DNA of 8,111 nt, from positions 1 to 8,111 of the forward strand of contig DAIERC010000416.1 in the NCBI GenBank assembly GCA_027347125.1. The letters run 5' to 3'. Source of the DNA: Ignavibacteriales bacterium. GTDB lineage: Bacteria; Bacteroidota; Ignavibacteria; Ignavibacteriales; Ignavibacteriaceae. Both the position numbers and the translations under genes were made by a program. The notes beneath the pieces were generated by a model. The model saw only the letters and a list, made by a program, of their open reading frames with translations, was not told where the DNA came from and searched no databases. This document shows positions 1 through 6,544 of the stretch, one piece after another. Every line of letters starts with the position of its first letter. Position 1 is the stretch's first letter.

Positions 1-1309
1 CATAACCGAATGTATTTATCTCGTTTGTTGAAAGGTCATAAACATTTGCGGAATCGGTTTTAATTGCAGTGTAATAGTTTATTGCCGAATCTATGCCGGT
101 GCGAAGCGTAAGTTCCATCATTTTATCGGCAAGCGATTTTATTGGAAGTGAATATTCCTTACCCATAACGATAGATGCGAGATCCAGTGCGGGGCTTTCA
201 ATACTTCTATCAGCAGTGTTAATCAAGTGAACAACTGCTACGGAATCTTTCGGAAAAATTGCAAGTAAAGAAACGAAACCTGTTCCATAGCCGTAATGCC
301 CGAAAAAATAATCCTTGTCCTTGTCTTTATTAAATTCAAATCCCAAACCGGAGGTTAAAATTTTTCCGTTTTGAAGTCTTGCAGGCACAAGCATTGAATC
401 TAGGTAGGCTGGTTGTAATAATTTTCCGCGTATCAAACTATCTGCAAATTTTAAAATATCTTCGGCGTCGGATATAATTCCACCGCCGGCATATTTAATA
501 CTTAAATCGGCAAGCGGGGCGTTTTGAAGTTTTCTGTACAGATTTTTATCATATCCTTTCGCTTTGTCGGGAATAATTTCCTTATGAACTTCCAGCCTGG
601 TAGATAACATTCCTGACGGGATAAAAATATTTTTTTTGAGATATTCGTTAAAACTTAACCCGGAAGTATTTTCAATAATTGCCGCAAGCAGATTATACCC
701 GAGCGTAGTGTACAAGTATTTTGTGCCGGGTTTATATTCAAGCGGGTCTTTGCTGATTACGTCAACGGCTTCTCTGGTTGATGAATATTCAACCGTGCTG
801 TTAAATTCACCGGTTCTGTAAGTGCGCAAGCCGGCTGTATGCTGAAGTATTTGCCTTGTAGTAAATTTCCATTTCTTTTTGGGGAAGTACGGGATGTAAT
901 TTCTCGCATCTGCATCAAGATTTATTTTCCCCTTTTCAACGAGCTGCATAACGGCAACTGCGGTTATTACTTTTGAGATGGATGCTACTCTATAAATAGT
1001 ATTTGGTTTTGCGGGCACTTTGTTGCCAAGATCCGCAAAGCCGCGTGAGCCAATCCATATAATTTTACCTTTATGCAAAACACCTGCGGTAACAGAGGCA
1101 ATATTTCTTGCCTGATAATAATCCGTTAAATATTGATCAAGCTTATGTAGTAAATGCTGGCGGGCTAAATTTTGAAGCTCTGTTTTACGGTTTGTGTTCT
1201 GAGCAATTAAATTTGTAAAGGAGAAAAACAATAGAGCCGATAAGAAAAATACTAACAGCCTAACCACGGAGTTTTTTATGTAGATGCTTTTTGTTGACCA
1301 GATAGACAT
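1..1309 (-). CDS. Exported LACTB-like serine hydrolase (beta-lactamase/PBP fold), C-terminus cut by window edge
   Basis: The reading frame is open from an ATG at 1309 to the left edge: 436 residues without a stop, so the C-terminus is missing. An in-frame TAA lies two codons before the ATG, which fixes the earliest start; no Shine-Dalgarno sequence is visible. Residues 1-36 look like a signal peptide (basic K7, K12, R17, then a hydrophobic run ending LIA-Q), so the product is probably periplasmic or envelope-bound. Family motifs: SxxK at S110-ISK113 (nucleophile and general base), HTAGL at 157-161, YTT at 200-202 followed by LGYNLLAAIIE where many members have YxN (as I recall, LACTB-type proteins show a similar Y-S/T-T), and GHYGYGTG at 337-344 as the HxG/KTG equivalent. 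The family includes peptidases, esterases, PBP4*-like enzymes and beta-lactamases; the substrate cannot be told. It is separated from clpP by a terminator and is probably its own transcription unit. Confidence 0.88.
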   Translation of the reverse strand, partial: MSIWSTKSIYIKNSVVRLLVFFLSALLFFSFTNLIAQNTNRKTELQNLARQHLLHKLDQYLTDYYQARNIASVTAGVLHKGKIIWIGSRGFADLGNKVPAKPNTIYRVASISKVITAVAVMQLVEKGKINLDADARNYIPYFPKKKWKFTTRQILQHTAGLRTYRTGEFNSTVEYSSTREAVDVISKDPLEYKPGTKYLYTTLGYNLLAAIIENTSGLSFNEYLKKNIFIPSGMLSTRLEVHKEIIPDKAKGYDKNLYRKLQNAPLADLSIKYAGGGIISDAEDILKFADSLIRGKLLQPAYLDSMLVPARLQNGKILTSGLGFEFNKDKDKDYFFGHYGYGTGFVSLLAIFPKDSVAVVHLINTADRSIESPALDLASIVMGKEYSLPIKSLADKMMELTLRTGIDSAINYYTAIKTDSANVYDLSTNEINTFGY

Positions 1310-1335
1310 AAATTTTTAATGAAAAAATTGTATAG

Positions 1336-1343
1336 CAAATCTA
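1336..1343 (-). promoter_or_regulatory. Possible -7 promoter element for the serine hydrolase
   Basis: Read on the minus strand this is TAGATTTG, a full match to the TAnnTTTG -7 element known from Bacteroidota promoters. It lies about 27 bases before the hydrolase ATG and downstream of the clpP terminator, which is where a promoter is needed. The nearest TTG that could act as the -33 element is 24 bases away rather than about 19-21, and the region is so AT-rich that a chance match is plausible. Confidence 0.25.
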
Positions 1344-1418
1344 CAAATATTAATAATATGCTTTAAACAATTTTTTAGAATTTTTTAATTTGGATGATAA
1401 AAAAAACAAAGGTAAGTG

Positions 1419-1448
1419 AAAAAAAAGGATTGGTTACCCAATCCTTTT
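1419..1448 (-). terminator. Rho-independent terminator of tig-clpP
   Basis: On the minus strand an 11-bp perfect stem, AAAAGGATTGG against CCAATCCTTTT, closes a 4-base loop (GTAA) and runs straight into a tract of eight T. The hairpin starts 4 bases after the clpP stop codon. It ends the tig-clpP transcript and isolates it from the hydrolase gene downstream on the same strand. Confidence 0.9.
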
Positions 1449-1452
1449 GGAA

Positions 1453-2082
1453 TTACTTTTTCTCTGTGTCCGGAATACGTCGTTCCAGAATATTATCTAC
1501 TATTTTGTAATCTTTTGCTTCTGCTGCGGAAAGGAAATAATCGCGGTCGCAATCTTTAGTAATTTGCTCAACGGTTTTACCTGTGTGGTCGGCTAATATT
1601 TTGTATAAAGTGTCGCGTGTTTTCAACATTTCTCTCGCATGAATTTCTATATCCGAAGTTTGCCCTTGCAAACCGCCCACCCAGGGCTGATGAATCATTA
1701 TCCTGGAGTTGGGGAGTGAAGTACGTTTTCCGGCAGCCCCGCCTGCAAGCAGTATTGCACCCATGCTGGCGGCCATGCCAACACATATGGTTGCAACATC
1801 CGGCTTTATATATTTCATAGTATCGTATATTGCAAGGCCCGCGCTAACGCTTCCGCCGGGTGAGTTTACATATAAGTTTATATCCTTTTCGGAATCTTCA
1901 GCTTCTAAAAATATTAACTGGGCTATTGTTAAACTTGCTACATGGTCATCTATCGCGGTTCCGAGAAATATAATTCTTTCTCTTAAGAGCCGGGAATAAA
2001 TATCCATCCCTCTTTCGCCGCGGCCTGTCTGTTCTATAACATACGGAACCAACTGATTATAAATTTCTATATCCTTTTTCAT
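1453..2082 (-). CDS. clpP: ATP-dependent Clp protease proteolytic subunit ClpP
   Basis: A 209-residue serine peptidase subunit (family S14). It forms two stacked heptameric rings in the cytoplasm and degrades proteins fed in by a Clp ATPase such as ClpX. The catalytic triad is intact: Ser106 in GMAASMGA, His131 in MIHQPW, and Asp181 in CDRDYFLSA. The substrate-binding strand motif NSPGGS is at 73-78, and DIYSRLLRERIIFLG at 27-41 marks the start of the conserved core. A short N-terminal stretch (about 1-20) may be a removable propeptide, as in other ClpPs. The ATG overlaps the tig stop by 4 bases (ATGA), so translation is probably coupled to trigger factor. tig-clpP is a widespread gene order, but clpX, often next, is absent: a terminator follows at once. 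Confidence 0.98.
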   Translation of the reverse strand: MKKDIEIYNQLVPYVIEQTGRGERGMDIYSRLLRERIIFLGTAIDDHVASLTIAQLIFLEAEDSEKDINLYVNSPGGSVSAGLAIYDTMKYIKPDVATICVGMAASMGAILLAGGAAGKRTSLPNSRIMIHQPWVGGLQGQTSDIEIHAREMLKTRDTLYKILADHTGKTVEQITKDCDRDYFLSAAEAKDYKIVDNILERRIPDTEKK

Positions 2083-3398
2083 TTTGTCTCCTTTACATCA
2101 TTTTGTGAAAGCTTTTCAGGAGCTGTTTTTTGAATTTTGTTTTTCTCTTTCAGAAAGTCCAACAATTTTTTATCCAGCAGCCTTTCACCGTAATTAGAAG
2201 ATTTGTAATAATTCAATAATTTATCTACGGGTATTCCTGTTTTCTCGGCATCTTGCTCGGCCAATTGTTTTAAATCTTCTTCGTTAACGATAAGATTTTC
2301 TTTCTTCTGAATGGCGTCTTTAATAAGATACCACTTTACATCCATTTCTGCGGTGCTTTTAAGCCTGTTGGCCGCTTCTTTTTTATCAAACTTAGGGTAA
2401 CCCTGTTTTTTAGATGCTTCTTCTTCGCGTTTTATCAAATCTTCCAGAATATTTGTTACAAGAGTTGTTGGAGGTGTAAAATCATTATTCTTTATGATGA
2501 GACTTATAAGTTTATCATTTATCAGGTCGTCTGTTTTTTGATCGACATAATTCTGAATATCTTTTCTTACTTCAGCTCTTAAATCATGTTCGTTTGAAAC
2601 TTTATCTTTTGTAGCTTTTTTAATTAATTCTTCATTCAATTCAGGTACAACGATTTTTTTAACGCCGTTAATTTTGGCCGAGTAAATATAAGTCTCCGAA
2701 ATTTCTTTGTCTTTTCCTTCCTCGTCTTTTTCGGTTCTATTGTCTGTAAAATTGAAGGTAAAAGATTCGCCGACTTTTTTACCTTTTGCGTTATCAATTA
2801 TATCTGCTTGAACCCGCTCGTTTGTTAAATCTATCTGAAGCTTTTCCGGTTTTGTATCCGGATATACTTCACCCTTTTCACCCACCCTTACAACTTCAAT
2901 ATCTATAATATAATTATTGTCTTGGCCTACTTCGTTAACATCTTCGTTTACGCTGTTTGCTTTTATGATATAATCAATTTCGGATTGAACATCTTCATCT
3001 CTTACTTCAATTTCAGGTACCTCAATTTCCAAACCGGTGTAATCTTTTACATCAAGCTTCGGCATTACTTCATATTTTACTTTGAAGAAAAAATCTTCGC
3101 CGGGTTTAAATTTTATATCTGTTAAGTGCGGTTGGCCTATGGGGTGGAGATGTTTGCTTTCGGCAAGTTCCCAGAATTGGTGATTTGCAACTTTTTCGGA
3201 CGCTTCGTATTCAAGCGAGTCTCCGTACAATTTTTTTAACATTGCAACCGGTACTTTACCTTTTCTGAAGCCGGGAATTTGAATATTCTTTGCCTGTTTT
3301 TTTACTTCGCTTTCAATATTGGTTTTTACTTCATCGTAGGCAAAAGTAACTTCCACTTCTTTTTCAGTTAGCGATAAATCATTTATCTTAAATTCCAA
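2079..3398 (-). CDS. tig: Trigger factor, ribosome-associated chaperone
   Basis: A 439-residue trigger factor, close to the usual length (432 in E. coli). It binds the ribosome at the exit tunnel and shields emerging chains. The ribosome-binding loop is clear: G43-F44-R45-K46-G47-K48-V49-P50, with FRK at the same residue numbers as in E. coli. The ribosome-binding domain covers about 1-115, the FKBP-like PPIase domain about 150-250, and the helical C-terminal chaperone domain begins near PELNEELIKK and includes DLRAEVRKDI. The PPIase part is divergent and lacks a recognisable IPGFE-type motif, so prolyl isomerase activity is doubtful. The start is TTG at 3398: an in-frame TGA lies 15 bases upstream, no ATG fits between, and an AGAGGA ribosome site precedes it. 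It lies 39 bases after the tRNA-Leu gene and overlaps clpP. Confidence 0.96.
   Translation of the reverse strand: MEFKINDLSLTEKEVEVTFAYDEVKTNIESEVKKQAKNIQIPGFRKGKVPVAMLKKLYGDSLEYEASEKVANHQFWELAESKHLHPIGQPHLTDIKFKPGEDFFFKVKYEVMPKLDVKDYTGLEIEVPEIEVRDEDVQSEIDYIIKANSVNEDVNEVGQDNNYIIDIEVVRVGEKGEVYPDTKPEKLQIDLTNERVQADIIDNAKGKKVGESFTFNFTDNRTEKDEEGKDKEISETYIYSAKINGVKKIVVPELNEELIKKATKDKVSNEHDLRAEVRKDIQNYVDQKTDDLINDKLISLIIKNNDFTPPTTLVTNILEDLIKREEEASKKQGYPKFDKKEAANRLKSTAEMDVKWYLIKDAIQKKENLIVNEEDLKQLAEQDAEKTGIPVDKLLNYYKSSNYGERLLDKKLLDFLKEKNKIQKTAPEKLSQNDVKETK
2087..2094 (-). promoter_or_regulatory. clpP ribosome binding site inside the end of tig
   Basis: The minus strand reads AAAGGAGA, an almost ideal Shine-Dalgarno sequence, 5 bases before the clpP ATG when the AAGGAG core is counted. 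It lies within the last codons of tig. It shows that this organism does use Shine-Dalgarno pairing, and it supports the chosen clpP start. Confidence 0.85.
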
Positions 3399-3403
3399 TC
3401 TTT

Positions 3404-3409
3404 TCCTCT
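3404..3409 (-). promoter_or_regulatory. tig ribosome binding site, deciding a TTG start
   Basis: The minus strand reads AGAGGA, 5 bases before the TTG at 3398. The only nearby upstream ATG (3416-3414) is in the same frame but is followed at once by TGA, so it cannot start the protein. Together these place translation initiation at TTG. Confidence 0.75.
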
Positions 3410-3437
3410 TTCACATTTTAAAAAATAAAATAAAAAG

Positions 3438-3522
3438 TGCGAGAACGGGGACTCGAACCCCGACACCGATTAAGGTACTAGATCCTAAGTCTAGCGCGTC
3501 TACCAAATTCCGCCATTCTCGC
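3438..3522 (-). tRNA. tRNA-Leu (anticodon UAG)
   Basis: An 85-base class II tRNA. The acceptor stem GCGAGAA/TTCTCGC is 7 bp and perfect, with discriminator A. The anticodon stem CTAGA/TCTAG closes the 7-base loop CTTAGGA, giving anticodon TAG, which reads CUN leucine codons. The long variable region TACCTTAATCGGTGT folds with ACC/GGT, as expected for tRNA-Leu, and the T arm is CGGGG-TTCGAGT-CCCCG. CCA is not encoded: the bases after the discriminator are CTTTTT, so CCA must be added by nucleotidyltransferase. It is in the same direction as tig and only 39 bases upstream, so the two may share a primary transcript. Confidence 0.97.
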
Positions 3523-3813
3523 AGTTGTCAATTTCTGTTATTTCAATAAAAATGATTTCTTCAAATTACCAAAACAGCTACAACGTAAAACTATTTTTTA
3601 CCATAGTTTAAGAAATTGAACCATCAAAATAAAAGTTTTTATCGAGAAAACAAAAAAATACCTGCTCGCAATATTCCCATTTTAAGCACATAAAATAGGA
3701 AATAACGTACTGCTTCCCAAAGTGTAAGCATTTTAAGAAAAATGTAATTATTTTAACGCGATAATTAAACAATATATTAATTTGCACATACCTTTTTCAA
3801 CAGAAAACTATAG
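3523..3813. other. Gene-free divergent intergenic region
   Basis: These 291 bases separate the minus-strand tRNA-tig-clpP unit from the plus-strand phosphatase-kinase unit, so promoters for both must lie here. I see no convincing ORF or RNA gene. The DNA is very AT-rich. It contains a 28-base imperfect palindrome (3674-3701), a 9-base direct repeat CATTTTAAG at 3678-3686 and 3729-3737, and a small 6-bp inverted repeat AAACTA/TAGTTT (3588-3609). TAATTTG occurs on the plus strand at 3778-3784, about 30 bases before the phosphatase ATG, and is a near match to the Bacteroidota -7 element. No -33 partner is clear. Confidence 0.6.
3674..3701. repeat. Imperfect palindrome, possible operator or hairpin
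   Basis: Two 11-base arms, TTCCCATTTTA and TAAAATAGGAA, flank the 6-base centre AGCACA. Ten of eleven positions pair. The odd one is a C/A mismatch in plus-strand RNA but a G-U wobble in minus-strand RNA. It lies 152 bases upstream of the tRNA 5' end and 113 bases upstream of the phosphatase ATG, without a T tract, so a terminator role is not indicated. A binding site for a dimeric regulator is possible but unproven. Confidence 0.4.
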
Positions 3814-4557
3814 ATGAAGTACAAATATATTTCGGCTTCTGAGACCGGACTCAAAAGGGCGCGCAATGAAGATTCCGTAGGCGTTTTTGATGTTCCTACC
3901 GGTTTGTTGGTTATTGTTTGCGACGGGGTGGGGGGAAATAATGCCGGTGAAGTTGCATCTGGTCTTTCAGTTGAAACAATCCATTCCAATTTTATCGGTT
4001 CGGAATTAAATGATCACCTGGAAAAAATTAAAGGGGCAATTATAAACGCCAATCATTTAATCAATGAGAAATCTAAAAACAATATTGACTTTTTAGGCAT
4101 GGCTACTACTGTTGAGCTTCTCTTTCTTAATAAAGATTCGGCATATTGGGGGCATGTGGGCGATTCAAGGATTTATATATGGAAAAATGGGAAACTAAAA
4201 CAAATAACAAAGGATCACTCGCTGGTTCAAAAATTAATTGATGAAGGCCATCTAACTTTAAAGGAAGCCGAAAAACATCCAAACCGAAATATTGTTATGA
4301 GAGCGTTGGGCGATAAAGCAGTTGTGGATATTGATTTGAGCAAGCAAAAATTAAATGCAAAGGACGAACTTAAATTTTTCGTTTGCACCGACGGTGTTAC
4401 CGAAGTAATAACTAACGATGAGATTGAGGAATTATTAATGCTTAAGGATTTGGGGCAGATTTCGGAAACATTGAAATCTAAAATTGAAGAAAGAGGAGCA
4501 CCGGATAATTATTCTTTTGTGATTATAGAAAAGATAGGCCGATGGTCGGAACAATAA
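3814..4557 (+). CDS. PP2C-family Ser/Thr protein phosphatase
   Basis: A 247-residue metal-dependent (PPM/PP2C) phosphatase of the bacterial Stp/PrpC/PstP type, cytoplasmic, with no signal or membrane segment. Motifs in order: RARNEDS at 15-21, CDGVGG at 36-41 (metal ligand Asp37), GMATTVELL at 95-103, GHVGDSRIY at 113-121, TKDHS at 132-136, RNIVMRALG at 158-166, CTDGVTEVI at 191-199 (Asp193), and PDNYSFVII at 230-238 (Asp231). The acidic metal-binding set is complete, so it should be active. TAG stands directly before the ATG in frame, fixing the earliest start; no Shine-Dalgarno sequence is seen. It overlaps the kinase by 16 bases, and such phosphatases usually remove phosphates added by their partner kinase, including from the kinase's own activation loop. 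Confidence 0.95.
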   Translation: MKYKYISASETGLKRARNEDSVGVFDVPTGLLVIVCDGVGGNNAGEVASGLSVETIHSNFIGSELNDHLEKIKGAIINANHLINEKSKNNIDFLGMATTVELLFLNKDSAYWGHVGDSRIYIWKNGKLKQITKDHSLVQKLIDEGHLTLKEAEKHPNRNIVMRALGDKAVVDIDLSKQKLNAKDELKFFVCTDGVTEVITNDEIEELLMLKDLGQISETLKSKIEERGAPDNYSFVIIEKIGRWSEQ

Positions 4558-6443
4558 TTGAAAATTATGAAATCAGTTCCATCCTTGGTGAAGGAGGAAT
4601 GGGAATTGTATATAAAGCCCTTGACCTAAAACTAGAAAGGTTTGTGGCGTTAAAAATACTAGGCCCGCAGGCCATTAGGAATCCAAAGTTTATTGAGAGG
4701 TTTAAAAGAGAAGCAAAAAATCAAGCTAAGCTTAATCATCCTAATATAGTGCCGGTGTATGGCTTCACTCAAACTGCAAACACGCTGGGCATTGTGATGG
4801 AATATGTTGAAGGGGAAACTCTTGAAAGACTTATTACAAAAAAAGGAAAACTTGATGTTGTTGAAGCCCTCAAGATACTCCGTCAAATACTGATAGGTGT
4901 TGGATATGCCCATTCCAAGGGATTCATACACAGAGATATAAAGCCTTCGAACATAATTCTCAATCAGGAAGGCACCGCTAAGATAATGGATTTTGGAATA
5001 TCGAAATCTATTAATGAAGAAAGGGACATTACCAAAACAGGCGTTAAACTGGGTACAATTTTGTACATGAGTCCAGAGCAAGTTAAAGCTATGGAACCGA
5101 CTAACCAGAGCGACATTTATTCCATCGGGATAACTTTTTATGAAATGCTTTGCGGAAGAACTCCGTTCGATTACCATACCGATTACCAAATACTTGAAGC
5201 ACATCTAAAAAAAAATCCGGAAAGACTTTCATCAAGAATTCTTTCTATACCGCCCGAAGTTGACGGGATAATTAGCAAAGCTTTGCACAAATCTTTGGCC
5301 AAAAGGTACAAATCGTGTGAAGAGTTTTTAGGTGATATAGATATTCTTATCGCAAGTTTAGAACAATCCGGTGTAAAGAAAATAGTTAAGAGGAAAGAAA
5401 AAACAGCTCCGGTAAAACCTTTAAGGGTTAACCTTAAATTTTACGGGATGATATTTTTTTCCTTATGTGTTTTTGCCGGTTTGTTTTATTTCGTTTATAC
5501 AAGTGTTTCCCAATTTTGGAAGCAACCCGAAGGCTCGCTTTTATATACGGAGTCCGCTTCAAAACCGAATTATCTTAATTTTAAAAAAACAGCATGGAAA
5601 AAAATTGAGTCTTCTACTTTTTTGCAATTAAACGGAATCGATTTTAGTGATGATTCCACAGGACTTATCTGCGGCAATCAAGGGTTAGTAATGAAAACGG
5701 TTAACGGTGGTAAAACATGGCAAACCTTAAGTGACTCATCCGATATAAACTTTTGGGATGTAAAGTTTGTCTCTGCGCAGCGGGGTTTTATTGTGGGAGA
5801 AAAAGGAACAATTTTATTCACTACCGATGCCGGTAATACATGGGCAAATATAACTTCAAATACATCTGAGGCCTTGTTTAATATTTGTTTCTTGAAGGGT
5901 AAATCTGTTGGCTTCATAGTTGGTGGCCTCGGAACTATTTTAAAAAGCACCGACGGCGGAAATAATTGGCAAAAAATTTCGACACCGACTAATCAGTTAT
6001 TATATCGTATAGCTTTTGTTAATAATAGCATTGGTTTTGCCGTTGGGTGGAATGGAACAATTTTAAAAACTACTGATACCGGAAACACCTGGGAACAACA
6101 AAATGGAAAAAGCGATCAATATTTAAGAGACATAAGTTTTTACGGAAATAAACTGGGTTTTATAGTAGGCGGAAACGGTGAAGTTTTAAAAACTAATAAT
6201 GGCGGAGAAGATTGGGATGTGAAAACAACAAATACAATTTCGGGGTTGTACGTTGTTAAAATTTTAGATGAAAATAATATTATAGTCTTAAGTAGTAAAG
6301 GTGAAATTATTCTTAGCAGTAACGGCGGCGGGAAGTGGGAAGTAACCGAAAGCGGTAATTATGCTTCTTTAACCGGTATAGCTATTACACCGTCTAAAAA
6401 AATATTTATAATCGGTTATAATGGTACAATTCTTTCCAACTAG
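4542..6443 (+). CDS. Transmembrane Ser/Thr protein kinase with extracytoplasmic Ycf48-like beta-propeller
   Basis: A 633-residue Hanks-type kinase. The N-terminal catalytic domain (about 9-270) is intact: G-loop GEGGMG 16-21, Lys38 in VALKIL, Glu57, catalytic HRD at 130-132 with Asn137, DFG at 150-152, activation-loop threonines 164, 166 and 172, SPE at 177-179, Asp191 and Arg255. A basic linker (KKIVKRKEK, 279-287) precedes one membrane segment at about 300-320, so the kinase faces the cytoplasm and the rest lies outside. Residues 350-633 form seven Ycf48/BNR-type repeats (GFIVGxxGTILKTTDGGNTW pattern) with Trp at 352, 393, 434, 476, 517, 558 and 599. There are no PASTA repeats. The ATG lies 16 bases inside the phosphatase gene; the MVGTIIENYEI start is typical for the family. 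The propeller probably senses a ligand or protein partner; which one is unknown. Confidence 0.95.
   Translation: MVGTIIENYEISSILGEGGMGIVYKALDLKLERFVALKILGPQAIRNPKFIERFKREAKNQAKLNHPNIVPVYGFTQTANTLGIVMEYVEGETLERLITKKGKLDVVEALKILRQILIGVGYAHSKGFIHRDIKPSNIILNQEGTAKIMDFGISKSINEERDITKTGVKLGTILYMSPEQVKAMEPTNQSDIYSIGITFYEMLCGRTPFDYHTDYQILEAHLKKNPERLSSRILSIPPEVDGIISKALHKSLAKRYKSCEEFLGDIDILIASLEQSGVKKIVKRKEKTAPVKPLRVNLKFYGMIFFSLCVFAGLFYFVYTSVSQFWKQPEGSLLYTESASKPNYLNFKKTAWKKIESSTFLQLNGIDFSDDSTGLICGNQGLVMKTVNGGKTWQTLSDSSDINFWDVKFVSAQRGFIVGEKGTILFTTDAGNTWANITSNTSEALFNICFLKGKSVGFIVGGLGTILKSTDGGNNWQKISTPTNQLLYRIAFVNNSIGFAVGWNGTILKTTDTGNTWEQQNGKSDQYLRDISFYGNKLGFIVGGNGEVLKTNNGGEDWDVKTTNTISGLYVVKILDENNIIVLSSKGEIILSSNGGGKWEVTESGNYASLTGIAITPSKKIFIIGYNGTILSN
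5439..5501 (+). other. Kinase transmembrane segment (residues 300-320)
   Basis: About 21 mostly hydrophobic residues, including MIFFSLCVFAGLFYFV, form the only membrane-spanning stretch in the protein. The preceding linker is strongly basic (KKIVKRKEK, then K292, R295, K299), which by the positive-inside rule puts the kinase domain in the cytoplasm and the propeller outside. Confidence 0.85.
5589..6440 (+). repeat. Coding repeats: seven Ycf48/BNR-like propeller blades
   Basis: Seven diverged tandem units of about 41 codons encode kinase residues 350-633. Each pairs a GxxGxxG strand with a DGG/NGGxxW turn. The G-x-x-x-G-type strands begin near residues 374, 415, 457, 498, 539, 580 and 621, and the tryptophans repeat every 41, 41, 42, 41, 41 and 41 residues. 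The last unit ends at GYNGTILSN and lacks its Trp strand, while the first Trp strand (TAWKK, 350-354) stands alone at the front. The two halves would complete one blade and close the ring. Units 5 and 6 are the most degenerate. Confidence 0.85.
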
Positions 6444-6466
6444 TAAAAAAGCAAATTGATTTTACT
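6442..6466 (+). terminator. Weak hairpin after the kinase gene
   Basis: AGTAAAA and TTTTACT form a perfect but all-weak 7-bp inverted repeat around an 11-base loop, starting inside the kinase stop codon and followed by TTCCTTAATC. It has only one G-C pair and no clean T tract, so termination is doubtful and read-through into murA is possible. Confidence 0.25.
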
Positions 6467-6534
6467 TTCCTTAATCTTTAATTTAACCCATTCTAAACTT
6501 CGATTAATTGTTAAAATGTAACCTTATTTTTTCA

Positions 6535-6540
6535 TGAGGA
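6535..6540 (+). promoter_or_regulatory. murA ribosome binding site, deciding a GTG start
   Basis: TGAGGA lies 4 bases before the GTG at 6545, the first codon of the conserved MurA sequence. The ATG at 6534 within this site is in another frame and runs only 8 codons, so it is not the murA start. Confidence 0.75.
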
Positions 6541-6544
6541 AATT

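Noticed and set aside
636..821. 61-codon plus-strand open frame inside the serine hydrolase
   Set aside because: The minus-strand frame carries SxxK, HTAGL and HYG motifs across this stretch, so the plus frame is a shadow.
1..1309. Calling the hydrolase an antibiotic-resistance beta-lactamase
   Set aside because: The fold alone does not show beta-lactamase activity, the YxN motif is altered, and the sequence resembles LACTB-type proteins more closely.
3678..3737. Two copies of CATTTTAAG, 51 bases apart, as regulator sites
   Set aside because: Only nine bases of low-complexity AT-rich sequence in two copies; too weak to call as a separate feature.
4659..5204. 181-codon open frame on the minus strand, antisense to the kinase
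   Set aside because: It lies wholly inside the kinase domain, whose motifs prove the plus frame. The antisense translation shows no family motif and has no ribosome site; it is a codon-bias shadow.
5589..6440. Reading the Ycf48 repeats as a sign of photosynthesis
   Set aside because: Ycf48/BNR repeats are common outside phototrophs, the domain is fused to a kinase here, and there is no photosynthesis gene in the window.
6489..6517. Sigma70-like promoter for murA with TAAAAT at 6512-6517
   Set aside because: No acceptable -35 hexamer lies at 16-18 bases, and TAAAAT is expected by chance in such AT-rich DNA.
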